In this document: positions 34,196-43,532 of the stretch, piece after piece
How positions within the stretch are numbered: position 1 is the stretch's first letter
Layout of the letters: every line of letters begins with the position of its first letter
DNA from: Pseudomonas brassicacearum subsp. neoaurantiaca
Lineage (GTDB): Bacteria > Pseudomonadota > Gammaproteobacteria > Pseudomonadales > Pseudomonadaceae
Direction of reading: 5' to 3'
Length of the DNA stretch: 62,867 bases
Assembly (NCBI RefSeq): GCF_013608025.1
Contig: NZ_VDLV01000006.1
Location: forward strand, 89,907-152,773
Position numbers and translations under genes: made by a program
The notes under the pieces: generated by a model
What the model was told of the DNA's origin: nothing
Database searches by the model: none
Seen by the model: the letters and a program-made list of their open reading frames with translations, nothing else

Positions 34196-36691
34196 TCAGC
34201 CGCGAGCACGGCGATGATCGTTGAAAAACGGCTTGCCCACTCCGATCCGGTCCGACGCCTTGGGTGCATTGGCCGCCTGGCTATCCTGGCCATCGACGTA
34301 CCAATAGCAATGCTGGACCGCCCGGGTGATGCCTACATACGCCAGGCGCAGGATTTCATCCTTTTGCGCTGCATCATAGGGTTCGGCGTCACCGTCCTGT
34401 CCCAACCCGGCCATCCGGTAGACCTGATTCTTGTAGGGTGAACTGGTCAGGTGCTGGCAATCCCCCAGCAGGAATACCGCATCAGCCTGAAGCCCCTTGG
34501 CGCTGTGATAAGTCATTTGCCTGAGGCGGCGTTGCGGATAGGGCAAGCTAGAATCTACATTAACTATCGGATTAATATGCTTATTTATCAGCAACTTATC
34601 GCTACTTTTTCGATATAGCATCAAGATCGAATCGCCGTTGCGGTAGTGCTCATCGAGCCGCCGCGCCAAGCCTTCATCGTCCCTGTCCAACACCGTCACC
34701 GGGCTTGGCGAACGAGGCGTGCCGCTGGCCTTGGCTTTCTTGCCGGGGACGGCTGCCGCTCCGCGTACGATGTGCTCAGCCGCGTCAATGATGTGCTGGT
34801 GACTGCGGTAGTTGTCGGTGAGCATCACCCGAGTGTTGGCCGGTGACGGGAACTGCTTGTTGAAATCCATGAAAAAACTCGGCGAGCTGCCGCGCCAGCC
34901 ATAGATCGACTGCCAGTCATCACCCACGCACAACAAGGAAGAACGCTGGGCGCCGCGCCCGGTATGCAGGGCAGCGCCACGCCTGCGCACTTCACGCAGG
35001 CTCGCCCTCAGCCAAGACACGATCTGGGGCGAAACGTCCTGGAATTCGTCGATCATCAAATGCGACAACGGCCTCAACAGGGCGTCATCAAGCAGCTTGA
35101 AGTTTTCCGGGGAGTGTTCGCTGAACAACGCAAACATCCGGTTATAGGTCATGACCGGAGGCGATTGATCCAGCAGATGATCTTCGAACGCACGCCAGAA
35201 ACGACTCAACGCTTCGAAGAAATACCGATCCGGGTCGTTGCTGGAAAAACTCATATTGCCGACGGCTTCAGGTACATCCAGGCCAAGATTCTCGATAAAC
35301 CCCGCCGCTGCGACAAAGCAGTCCAGCAAAGGGGCCGATGTCAGCTCGCCCTTGACCTTGTAGTCGAACCCGGGGCCCGCGCTGGCATCCCCAGCCACGG
35401 CGGACAGAAGGCGTTTTGAATCCTCATACTTATCAAGCCATATCAAAGGCTTGCGACAGAAAGCTTGAAACAGGGTGCGCTTTACGGCCCATTCCGCACG
35501 CACACTCAGCTTGGCACCGGGACGGCTGAGCTGCGGGTTCTCCTGCGGATCGAATCCCAGCATCACCCAGGTATCAAGGGATTTGATGTAGCCATGGCAA
35601 TAAAATCTCGCCCCGTTGATTTCGAACACCTGGCGTTTCGGTTCTATGCCTTTGATCGGCCAAGCCCCCGCACGAAACCACAGGTCTTCGATGGCGTCGC
35701 ACAGTGCCTCATCGCGCTGTGCGGCCAATTCCGTCACAGCCACGCGTTTCTGCACGTCCGGATGGTCGCGCTCCAGTTCCTTGAGCTGCAGGGCATGACG
35801 GGAAAGCGGCTGGATCAGCTCGCGGAAACGCTCGTCACGCTGATAGAGGTTGTAATAACAGGCATTGAGCTGCTGGCGCTGGGCATCGTTGATGCGCAAG
35901 TCGAACGGGTTGCCCTGGGCGTCATCGTCATCCGCTCCGGCGCGGAGGCTCAAGGTCTCGAAGGCCTGGAGCCGCTCGAACCCCGGCAGGCTGCGGACCA
36001 TGGGCAAGATACGCGAGTGGAAGGTGCGCACCAGATCCCGGGCGTCCTTCTGGCTGACTTTGCGCCCCCACAGGGCAAACGTTTCGATGAGTTTCTGGAT
36101 AAAGTCCTTCCGCGATTCCCGGGTGAACGTCACCACAGTCATAGAGTCCAGTTCGAACCCTAGATAATGCGACAGCAGCACAATACGCAGCACCAGGGTT
36201 GTTGACTTGCCCGCGCCTGCGCCCGCCACCACTGAAGTGGCTGGCGTGTCGCTGAAAATCATCTTCCATTGCCCGCTACTGGGCTGTGCATGGGCTGGTA
36301 GCAATCGCGCCACGTCCGCCTTGATGCGTTTCTTCAGCTCGGCGGTCAGCGGCAATCGCCAATCATCGAACAACAGGTCATCGACTTGCGGGGCCGGGTG
36401 CTGGGTACTACGTGAGTCGCGAATTAACAGGACCTGACGTCCCGCTTCCAGCCCGTCGGCCCTGCCTTCCTTGTAGCCATACTCAAAACCGGCGGTATGA
36501 CCGCTGCGAAAGCCGTCGGCTTGCCCGTGCAACCATGATGCGCGGTGTTGGGCGCGCAGGCGCGTCAGGCCGTGGCCGAAAAAACGCGCAGCCAGGCGTT
36601 TGAACCAGGACATCTGGGCCAAGGGCAGGAGATCAGGGGGAAGATCGGGACTGTGTAGCGACACGCTGGGGACTCCGGTGTTCAGAACCAT
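34196..36691 (-). CDS. UvrD/Rep-type SF1 DNA helicase with N-terminal GxxxG ladder
   Basis: This 831-residue superfamily 1 helicase has Walker A VVAGAGAGKSTT (about 155-165), TVVTFTRESRKDF, Walker B LMIDEFQDVSPQ, LCVGDDWQSIYGWRGSSP, DNYRSHQHII, MTYHSAKGLQADAVFLLG and LAYVGITRAVQ. It resembles helicase IV-like proteins. Residues 56-84 hold eight glycines at exact four-residue spacing (G56 to G84), an oligomerisation-like repeat not part of the core. A stretch of unusual AT-rich codons covers about 34545-34625. The start at 36691 lacks a clear ribosome binding site; ATG 36613 is an alternative that keeps the ladder. Confidence 0.93.
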   Translation of the reverse strand: MVLNTGVPSVSLHSPDLPPDLLPLAQMSWFKRLAARFFGHGLTRLRAQHRASWLHGQADGFRSGHTAGFEYGYKEGRADGLEAGRQVLLIRDSRSTQHPAPQVDDLLFDDWRLPLTAELKKRIKADVARLLPAHAQPSSGQWKMIFSDTPATSVVAGAGAGKSTTLVLRIVLLSHYLGFELDSMTVVTFTRESRKDFIQKLIETFALWGRKVSQKDARDLVRTFHSRILPMVRSLPGFERLQAFETLSLRAGADDDDAQGNPFDLRINDAQRQQLNACYYNLYQRDERFRELIQPLSRHALQLKELERDHPDVQKRVAVTELAAQRDEALCDAIEDLWFRAGAWPIKGIEPKRQVFEINGARFYCHGYIKSLDTWVMLGFDPQENPQLSRPGAKLSVRAEWAVKRTLFQAFCRKPLIWLDKYEDSKRLLSAVAGDASAGPGFDYKVKGELTSAPLLDCFVAAAGFIENLGLDVPEAVGNMSFSSNDPDRYFFEALSRFWRAFEDHLLDQSPPVMTYNRMFALFSEHSPENFKLLDDALLRPLSHLMIDEFQDVSPQIVSWLRASLREVRRRGAALHTGRGAQRSSLLCVGDDWQSIYGWRGSSPSFFMDFNKQFPSPANTRVMLTDNYRSHQHIIDAAEHIVRGAAAVPGKKAKASGTPRSPSPVTVLDRDDEGLARRLDEHYRNGDSILMLYRKSSDKLLINKHINPIVNVDSSLPYPQRRLRQMTYHSAKGLQADAVFLLGDCQHLTSSPYKNQVYRMAGLGQDGDAEPYDAAQKDEILRLAYVGITRAVQHCYWYVDGQDSQAANAPKASDRIGVGKPFFNDHRRARG

Positions 36692-36812
36692 GGCGACTAT
36701 GGTGTCTGGATTCGCTACCGGTTTCCAGCCAAAAGCTTTTGTCTCAGGGATTTAGGCGATGAACTGAAAGTGATATGGCAGGTTGGTATCGCGGCGCTTA
36801 GTGGTGACGCTT

Positions 36813-36873
36813 TCGCGAGCAGGCTCGCTCCCACAAGGATATGCATTGCTTGTGAGAGCGAGCTTGCTCGCGA
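36813..36873. repeat. REPIN downstream of pgm
   Basis: TCGCGAGCAGGCTCGCTCCC at 36813 and its inverted partner ending TTGCTCGCGA at 36873 form a long stem of the Pseudomonas GAGCGAGCTTGCTCGC type. It lies 13 nt beyond the pgm stop and may shape the 3' end of its mRNA. Confidence 0.85.
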
Positions 36874-36885
36874 TACGGCGATTAG

Positions 36886-38532
36886 TCACTGCCCGGAAAT
36901 GGCACCGTCCACCAACGCCTGGGCTTCGACCACCAATTGTTTCAGGTGATCGTCGCTAATGAAGCTTTCGGCGTAGATTTTGTAAATGTCCTCGGTACCG
37001 GACGGACGCGCCGCAAACCAGCCATTTTCGGTCATGACTTTCAATCCGCCGATAGCCTGGTCATTGCCTGGCGCATGGCTGAGGATGCTCTGGATCGTCT
37101 CGCCCGCCAACTCGGTGGACTGGACCTGATCCGGCGATAGCTTGCTCAGCAACGCCTTCTGTTGAGGACTCGCCTTGGCATCGACACGCACCGAGAACGG
37201 TTCACCCAATTCATCCGTCAGGGCGCGGTAGGCCTGGCTTGGATCACGACCGGTGCGAGCCGTCATCTCAGCAGCCAACAATGCCGGGATCAGGCCGTCC
37301 TTGTCGGTACTCCACACCCCGCCGTCCTTGCGCAGGAACGAGGCCCCGGCACTTTCTTCGCCGCCGAAGCCAAGGGAGCCATCGAACAGCCCATCGGCGA
37401 ACCATTTGAAGCCCACCGGCACCTCATACAGGCGTCGGCCAAGGCGCTTGGCAACCCGATCGATCAGGCCGCTACTGACTACCGTCTTGCCGACTGCGGC
37501 GTCAGCCCGCCACTGGGGACGATTCTGGAACAAGTAATCGATGGACACCGCCAGGTAATTGTTCGGCGCCAACAGGCCGCCGCTTGGCGTCACGATGCCG
37601 TGACGGTCGTGATCCGGGTCGCAGGCAAAGGCCACGTCGAAACGTTCTTTCAGGCCGATCAACCCTTGCATGGCGTGGCTGGACGACGGGTCCATGCGGA
37701 TCTGCCCGTCCCAGTCGACGGTCATGAAGCGGAAGGTCGAGTCCACCTGTGTGTTGACCACTTCCAGATCCAGGCGGTAGTGCTCGGCAATCGCAGGCCA
37801 GTAGCGCACCCCTGCTCCGCCCAAGGGATCCACGCCCAAGCGCAAGCCAGCTTCGCGGATGGCATCGAAATCAATGACGTTGACCAGGTCAGCCACGTAG
37901 GTATTGAGGAAATCGTGGCGGTGGGTGGTCTCGGCCTTGAGCGCCTGCTCGTAGCTGATGCGTTTGACACCCGCCAACTGGTTGGTCAGCAGCTCATTGG
38001 CCTTGGCTTCGATCCACTTGGTGATATGGGTATCTGCCGGGCCACCATTGGTGGGGTTGTATTTATAGCCGCCGCTCTGCGGTGGATTATGGGACGGCGT
38101 AATGACGATACCGTCGGCCAGGCCAGTGGTGCGGCCGCGGTTGTAGCACAGGATGGCATGGGAAACCGCTGGCGTGGGGGTGTACTCATCACCTTCGGCG
38201 ATCATCACGGTCACGCCATTGGCGGCCAGCACTTCCAACGCGCTGGCGCCCGCAGGCGTGGAGAGTGCGTGGGTGTCGATACCGACGAACAGCGGGCCGT
38301 CGATGCCATGGGCTTCCCGGAACAGGCAGATTGCCTGGCTGATGGCGAGTACGTGCCACTCGTTGAAGCCCAGGTCGAAAGAACTGCCGCGATGCCCCGA
38401 AGTACCAAAAGCCACGCGCTGGGTCGCCACCGAGGCGTCGGGCCGGCCGGTGTAATAGGCCGTCACCAGTCGCGGGATATCGATCAACAACTCTGCCGGT
38501 GCCGGCTTGCCCGCAAATGGACTGACTGTCAT
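36886..38532 (-). CDS. pgm: Phosphoglucomutase (alpha-D-glucose phosphate-specific)
   Basis: This 548-residue enzyme interconverts glucose-1-phosphate and glucose-6-phosphate through a phosphoserine. Active-site Ser147 lies in [22 protein letters not shown] is near the N-terminus, and the Mg loop is DPDHDRHG. The sugar-binding GGEESAGAS and phosphate-binding [12 protein letters not shown] complete the family set. Full length and motifs match the alpha-D-phosphohexomutase Pgm. ATG 38532 follows GAGG. It supplies precursors for polysaccharide and trehalose/glycogen routes. It stands downstream of the MocR gene (90 nt) on the same strand. Confidence 0.96.
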   Translation of the reverse strand: MTVSPFAGKPAPAELLIDIPRLVTAYYTGRPDASVATQRVAFGTSGHRGSSFDLGFNEWHVLAISQAICLFREAHGIDGPLFVGIDTHALSTPAGASALEVLAANGVTVMIAEGDEYTPTPAVSHAILCYNRGRTTGLADGIVITPSHNPPQSGGYKYNPTNGGPADTHITKWIEAKANELLTNQLAGVKRISYEQALKAETTHRHDFLNTYVADLVNVIDFDAIREAGLRLGVDPLGGAGVRYWPAIAEHYRLDLEVVNTQVDSTFRFMTVDWDGQIRMDPSSSHAMQGLIGLKERFDVAFACDPDHDRHGIVTPSGGLLAPNNYLAVSIDYLFQNRPQWRADAAVGKTVVSSGLIDRVAKRLGRRLYEVPVGFKWFADGLFDGSLGFGGEESAGASFLRKDGGVWSTDKDGLIPALLAAEMTARTGRDPSQAYRALTDELGEPFSVRVDAKASPQQKALLSKLSPDQVQSTELAGETIQSILSHAPGNDQAIGGLKVMTENGWFAARPSGTEDIYKIYAESFISDDHLKQLVVEAQALVDGAISGQ

Positions 38533-38622
38533 GCAAAACCTCGGAATGGAGTGGCTCGAAAATGGGTGCAGTTTACTGACAGTTCGACCATGACGCGATG
38601 GGTTCGATCCATCGCCCTGCGA

Positions 38623-40020
38623 TCATGATTGTCCATGCCTCAATGCTTCGGCCAACGCATAGAACGCCGCGTCCGGATCATCCGCGCCCTGGAATGCATG
38701 AGTCAGGCGCAGATGCTGGCTGTAGAGGCCCTGAACACTGAACAGCTCCCCTGGCGCAATGACAATGCGCCTGCCAAGCAATCGCTGGAATACCCCACGC
38801 ATATCGGCCTGCCTCGATGATCGAGCCCACACCGTTGCGCCACCTTCGGGTTCGACCCAGTGCAGGCAGTCGCCCAACCGATCACGCATCAATTGTATTG
38901 TCGAAGCAGCGTTTTCCCGCAGCAGGCGCCGCAATACCAGCAGGTGCTGGTCGATCCGACCATTGCCATACAAGCGCGCGATCGCTTTCTGGCGGATCGG
39001 CGACAGGCGAAACGCACGCAAAAGGAATTGTCGTTGCAAAACCAATGTCAATTGCCGTGACAGCACATAACCATAGGGCGCCTCGGGACCAATGGTCTTT
39101 TCAAACGTGGAGTAGACAATCAGCCGGTCCGGATCGACCAAATCCCGGAACGGAGGGCTGCCTGGCTCGAATACCAGGTCGGTGTAACTGTCGTTCTCCA
39201 GCACCCACGTACCGCACCGCTCCAGCAGATGCGCGACCTCTCGACGGTTGGCTTCACTTTTCAACGTGCCCATCGGCATGCTCAGGACCGAAGACAGCAC
39301 CACGAGCCGTACCGTCTCGCTTGTCAGCAACAGTTCCAGTTGTTCGACATCGATGTCCCCGCTCGCCATCAATGGCAGCTCGATAACCTGGACGTCAGCA
39401 GCCTGGAGCAAACGCAGGACAGTCCAGTCACCAGGCGACTCAACCAGGACAGTCGCCCCTTTCAACGTCAGCACGGCAATAAGGATCTCCAGCACCCCAC
39501 GCAGGTCAGCGCCTATATAGACGTCATCGGCGCTCCAGCATCGGGCGGGCGAAGAGGTGTAGCGAGCCGCCAGCGCCATGCGCAGCTCCTGCTCGCCCCA
39601 GGGTTGCGAAGGCATCTGGGATGCACGCGGGTACTGGCGCAACAACTCGCGCTCAAGCAACAGGAGTGGACTGTCCAGCGACTGCAATGACGCCGGCTCA
39701 TCAGCACCCAGCACCAGCATGCCTGGCCGACGCGCATTGACGTACATGGTTTCGAGCAAGTCGTCACCGTCGCCCAGGACGGTCACACAAGGCACCGGCA
39801 ACGCGTAATAGCCGGATTTGGCGATCGAATAAACGCGCCCTTCCTTCTCCAGCAGGGAATATGCGTACTGGATGGTGGATATGGACACGCTCAACCGCTC
39901 GGCCAGTTGGCGTAACGATGGTAAGCGCACCCGAGGATCAGCGCCCAGTTCATTGATCAGGTTTGTCAGGTACCTGTAGACCGCCTGGTAGGCAAAATCG
40001 GGTTCACGACTTCCCTTCAT
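38623..40020 (-). CDS. MocR-type regulator (GntR HTH plus aminotransferase-like domain)
   Basis: This 465-residue protein has an N-terminal GntR winged helix (LPSLRQLAERLSVSISTIQY) fused to a fold-type I aminotransferase-like domain. The presumed PLP lysine lies in YSTFEKTIGPEAPYGYV, where classical enzymes read FSKTLAPGLR, and LENDSYTDL holds the cofactor-ring region. MocR proteins sense PLP or amino compounds and act on adjacent genes. It lies 75 nt downstream of an unrecognised 496-residue gene on the same strand, so the two probably belong together. The start ATG has no obvious ribosome binding site. Confidence 0.9.
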   Translation of the reverse strand: MKGSREPDFAYQAVYRYLTNLINELGADPRVRLPSLRQLAERLSVSISTIQYAYSLLEKEGRVYSIAKSGYYALPVPCVTVLGDGDDLLETMYVNARRPGMLVLGADEPASLQSLDSPLLLLERELLRQYPRASQMPSQPWGEQELRMALAARYTSSPARCWSADDVYIGADLRGVLEILIAVLTLKGATVLVESPGDWTVLRLLQAADVQVIELPLMASGDIDVEQLELLLTSETVRLVVLSSVLSMPMGTLKSEANRREVAHLLERCGTWVLENDSYTDLVFEPGSPPFRDLVDPDRLIVYSTFEKTIGPEAPYGYVLSRQLTLVLQRQFLLRAFRLSPIRQKAIARLYGNGRIDQHLLVLRRLLRENAASTIQLMRDRLGDCLHWVEPEGGATVWARSSRQADMRGVFQRLLGRRIVIAPGELFSVQGLYSQHLRLTHAFQGADDPDAAFYALAEALRHGQS

Positions 40021-40095
40021 GAGGCAAGCCCCATGAAACGTGCCACTGCCAGCCCTACCTTGGAGCTGAAAACGAAATCCCTCAAGCCTCGTTCC

Positions 40096-41586
40096 TCAGC
40101 GTGCCCAGCGTTCGTAAAATTCACGGGCGCGTTGCTCGTCCTCGCTCGAATCGGGCGCCTCAGGCACAGACCGGCGGGCGGACACAGTCACGATTGGCTG
40201 TTCCGAGACAGCAATGGGGGACTGGTACACCTTTTTGAGCAAGGCGACGGGCAGGCCGCTGAACTCGTACAACCATTGCTTCGCCTCCTCAGTGGCGGGC
40301 CCACCCTCTATTGCGTTGCGCAACTCCGGCAGGGCGAACAGCATGTCGGGATGGCAGCAACGCAAGTAATTTTCCAGGCCCGCGCCGCTCCCAATAAAGG
40401 GCGCATACAACATGCACACCAATTGCGTTTCGCTAAGCCCCAGGGTTTCCTGTGCTTCGACGGCGGCCTGGGCGCGGCGCTCAGGCATGGCCGAGGGCGA
40501 ACCGAACAGTTCCTGGACCTGCTGGCAGATATGCATGGGCAGTTGCTTGCGATGCATGATCATGATCGTGCGCTGGACGTAATCACCATACCCGTGCTCA
40601 TAGCTTCGCCCTTGCAGGTAACAGGCTTGCAAGCCATACAAATGGGCCGACAGGTACGGACTGAGATATTCGTGATCCAGCGTCGGAGCAACGAGCCCAT
40701 CGGGGCGCACTCCCAGGAACTCGCCGAACAATGACCAGTTGCTCTCTTCCAGCCGATCGACGATCAGATCATCGATACTGACGCGCCCCAACCGCCGACA
40801 CGCCTCGAAACGCCCTTCGGGACGCCATGGCTCGATGTTTTCCTGGCCGTAGAACTGTCGGAAAAGCTCGCCTCCCATGGCATCGAGTTGTGCAAAAAGG
40901 CCATCGAAACCACCGCTCGGCTCAATGACCAGGCCGAACCTCCTGGACGCGCGCTGAAGCCCGGTCATGAACTGCTTCTGCTGCCGTGGCGTGTCGCTAC
41001 TGACCCATGAGTCCACCCCCGTTCCCCAGCGCGCCATGTTCCTGTAGAACTCAGCCATCGCCAGGTAGCCCTCATCGCCCAGGCCCAAGAGGCTATCAGG
41101 CGAGCGAAGGTGGCCGAACATCAACAAGTCCGTACGGTTGGCATCCCGCGCTGCCGTCGATAACGGCTTGCTATGATTGAAGGGGGTCACCTCACGGTTG
41201 TCGGCCATCAACAGCTCCACGCGAGTGTCGTCGTAGACGAACAGCGCGCTGTAGCAGCGATGAATGTTTTCCAGGGTGGCTTGTGAGATATCGCCCATGC
41301 GTGGGGTCACGACGCGCAGGCTGAACGTCGCCGGATACCGGCCCGCAATGGTCAACTGCGCCGCCCGTAAGGCCGTCAGGACGTAAAAGCTTTCCCGGCT
41401 GCCAGTCTGGACCATCAGCACACGATAATCGCCGACTCGCTCAACGCCGCCAGCTGCCACGATCAGACGCTGAACCAAAAGCTGTATTGCGGTGCGTTCC
41501 GCGCGGGAATAGAAATCCAGCAAGCGTTGCAACATCTGTTGGTATACGTAGGTCATTGCCTGCTCATGAATTGCACTCATAGCCAT
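40096..41586 (-). CDS. Unrecognised 496-residue protein upstream of MocR
   Basis: This is a soluble, mostly helical protein with no signal peptide or membrane segment. I do not recognise the family. Visible features are an alpha/beta-like N-terminal part (YRVLMVQTGSRESFYVLTAL), DISQATLENIHRCYSALFVY, a Gly-rich EPSGGFDGLFAQLDAMGG and a tyrosine-rich LDHEYLSPYLSAHLYGLQAC. The C-terminal tail is acidic and probably disordered (SVPEAPDSSEDEQRAREFYE). ATG 41586 follows AGGT; ATG 41580 is an alternative. It lies 75 nt upstream of a MocR regulator and behind an AT-richer 660-bp region. The frame is long, has normal codon use and no rival on the other strand, so it is surely a gene. Confidence 0.8.
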   Translation of the reverse strand: MAMSAIHEQAMTYVYQQMLQRLLDFYSRAERTAIQLLVQRLIVAAGGVERVGDYRVLMVQTGSRESFYVLTALRAAQLTIAGRYPATFSLRVVTPRMGDISQATLENIHRCYSALFVYDDTRVELLMADNREVTPFNHSKPLSTAARDANRTDLLMFGHLRSPDSLLGLGDEGYLAMAEFYRNMARWGTGVDSWVSSDTPRQQKQFMTGLQRASRRFGLVIEPSGGFDGLFAQLDAMGGELFRQFYGQENIEPWRPEGRFEACRRLGRVSIDDLIVDRLEESNWSLFGEFLGVRPDGLVAPTLDHEYLSPYLSAHLYGLQACYLQGRSYEHGYGDYVQRTIMIMHRKQLPMHICQQVQELFGSPSAMPERRAQAAVEAQETLGLSETQLVCMLYAPFIGSGAGLENYLRCCHPDMLFALPELRNAIEGGPATEEAKQWLYEFSGLPVALLKKVYQSPIAVSEQPIVTVSARRSVPEAPDSSEDEQRAREFYERWAR

Positions 41587-42248
41587 TTACCTGGAAATTC
41601 GATTATCGGCGCCATACCCGCGCCGACTTGATTGCAGGGCGAGCTGGCCTGGATGAAAGACTTTGTTATTGCAAACAGTATTAGCAGTCCGCTCACACCT
41701 TGCCTCTGGTAATTATTTGTCACACATATAAAAGTCGTCGTACCTGCTGGATACACCGCTCCTCAACCCCCCTGTTTTATTGAGCATCGCCATATTCATG
41801 AAGCGTCCTAGGAAATTTCTTACAGCGTCCCACAGACAATGGATACGTAAAATAAAGAACAAACCTAGCGCCAACTCCATGTGCGCCGGGTCATGCCCTC
41901 CAAATGTTGATAGATAGGTTTAAAGCAGGCAAATGCGACCAGGCCATGCACTAGCGGGAATGAACTTTAGATATTGATATCGCGCCATGCTTTCTTCCTT
42001 GATAGAAACAAGCGTTCAATTATCAAGACTTAAATAATGATTAGAAGATACAGATTGACGGCAAAAACCAGTTCAGTTGGGTTTGCGGGTCGTTGATCCT
42101 GGGCGATTGGGCAGCAGCCTCGACAGCACGCGTCCAGGCGCAGCTACGCTTGGCGTCGAGCGGGCGCGATGATAAGGAGAGATCGGGGCCGAATCGGCCG
42201 GAGACCGCGCAAGAGCCGTAGACAATGACTCTTGCGCAAAGGGACAGA
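41587..42248. other. 662-bp AT-richer intergenic region
   Basis: No convincing gene is seen. By eye, 41640-42060 is about 45% GC, against a window that is mostly near 60%. It contains a 7-bp inverted repeat (TCGGCGC/GCGCCGA, 41606-41626) just upstream of the 496-residue gene. It also has AT-rich runs such as ACACATATAAAAG and TTAAATAATGATTAG. The right end (42207-42237) holds a hairpin. It may be a regulatory region or a remnant of transferred DNA. Confidence 0.6.
42207..42237 (-). terminator. Perfect 9-bp hairpin after the quinone oxidoreductase gene
   Basis: GCGCAAGAG and CTCTTGCGC pair perfectly around a 13-nt loop, 12 nt beyond the stop of the minus-strand oxidoreductase gene. There is no T-run, so it is a weak or Rho-assisted terminator candidate, or a protein site. 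Confidence 0.4.
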
Positions 42249-43274
42249 TCAGGCGGGATCGACGATCTGAAGGGCAACGCGTTCACGGCAAGGGCACTCG
42301 CCCATGTAGCGATGAGCCTCGACGAACTCGGAGAATGGGAACACCCGAGTCTTGAGCGGCAGCAGCACGCGGTCGGCGGTCAGTTGATTGATGTCGCGCA
42401 GCGCTCGTTGCAACGCCACCTGGTCCTGGACAATGCCCAGTTCCGGCTTGCCAGTGAAGTTGCCGATGCAGTGCACGAAGAACTGGATGTTCTTCTGGAA
42501 CGCCGCACAGGCCGGGAATGGCGTCTGGTTTCCGCCTTGCAGGCCATACAGCACGAGGCTGCCGCGGGGCGCCAACACATCACCGAGCAGCGACATCTGC
42601 GGCCCGCCAAGGCCGTCGAACACAACATCGACGCCACGGCTGTCAGTGAGCTTGTTGATCTGCATCAGCAAGTCCTGCTCTTCGGTGACAATGACCTTTT
42701 CAGCACCCAGCGACAGCAGGTATTCACGCTCGTCGGCCGTCTTGGTGGCTGCGATCACCCGCACACCCAGGGCTTTGCCCAGCTGTACGAAGGATGGGCC
42801 GGCGCAATGGCTGGCGTCGGTCACCAGGGCAAATTGCCCAGGCTTGACCCTTGCCAGGTCCATGTAGGCGAAATAGGCGATCAGCAGCGGCGTGTAATGC
42901 ACGGCGGCTTCGATCGGGCTGAGCACGTCGGGATAACGGGTCAGGGCGGTGCGCGGCAATACGATGACCTCGCCGTACACCGGGTAATCGTTCGGGCTTT
43001 CGGCGGGGAAGCTGGCGACTTTGTCGCCCACGGCCAGATCGTCGACACCCTCACCGACGGCCGTTACCACGCCGGCCATTTCATGCCCCAGCCCTGATGG
43101 CAGGCGGGCCTGGGAAGACGCCAGGTTCTGGCGCCAAAGGGTGTCATACCAGCTGATGCCGATCGCTTCGACACGGACCTGCACTTCTCCTGGCGCAGGA
43201 AGAGCCGCCGCATGCTCTTCGCATTTGAGCACCTCGGCACCACCAAACTTGTGAAAACGGATCGTGCGGGACAT
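42249..43274 (-). CDS. Quinone-oxidoreductase-like MDR family dehydrogenase
   Basis: This 341-residue medium-chain dehydrogenase/reductase uses NADPH. GLGHEMAGVVTAVGEGV and VGDKVASFP lie in the GroES-like domain. The nucleotide-binding domain carries FALVTDASHCAGPSFVQLGK and VDVVFDGLGGPQM. The zinc ligands of alcohol dehydrogenases are absent (WYDTLWRQ replaces the Cys region), pointing to the zinc-free QOR group. The start at 43272-43274 (MSRTIRFHKF) follows GAGG; the longer frame lacks support. It is divergent from a LysR gene, which probably controls it. Confidence 0.9.
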   Translation of the reverse strand: MSRTIRFHKFGGAEVLKCEEHAAALPAPGEVQVRVEAIGISWYDTLWRQNLASSQARLPSGLGHEMAGVVTAVGEGVDDLAVGDKVASFPAESPNDYPVYGEVIVLPRTALTRYPDVLSPIEAAVHYTPLLIAYFAYMDLARVKPGQFALVTDASHCAGPSFVQLGKALGVRVIAATKTADEREYLLSLGAEKVIVTEEQDLLMQINKLTDSRGVDVVFDGLGGPQMSLLGDVLAPRGSLVLYGLQGGNQTPFPACAAFQKNIQFFVHCIGNFTGKPELGIVQDQVALQRALRDINQLTADRVLLPLKTRVFPFSEFVEAHRYMGECPCRERVALQIVDPA

Positions 43275-43345
43275 CGCAAACCTCGTCAAAGTAACCTCTA
43301 ATGCCATGAACTCTATCCGGGCTTTGTACCCAAGACCATCAGTGG

Positions 43346-43355
43346 CTATTAATAG
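43346..43355. promoter_or_regulatory. Candidate LysR operator palindrome
   Basis: CTATTAATAG is a perfect 10-bp palindrome in the 258-bp divergent region between the oxidoreductase and LysR genes, 72 nt from the oxidoreductase start. It is AT-rich and dyadic as LTTR sites are, but unproven. Confidence 0.35.
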
Positions 43356-43532
43356 TCGACATGCCTGTCATTGATTCCGCAGCAAGAAAACCGAACCAGT
43401 CCTGTAAGCCTTATCCTTAAGAAAATGCATTTACCCGATGCAGAGTACCAGCCTTTCCCCGTAAGATTCATGCCGGCCATTGTTCCCATATGGCCGTCCA
43501 CGTCAAGCTTGCCGAATCTGCCAGGACCCCAG

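Noticed and set aside
41700..42060. Possible FNR box or tRNA remnant in the AT-rich region
   Set aside because: ATCAA occurs, but without a TTGAT partner at the right spacing, and no cloverleaf can be drawn.
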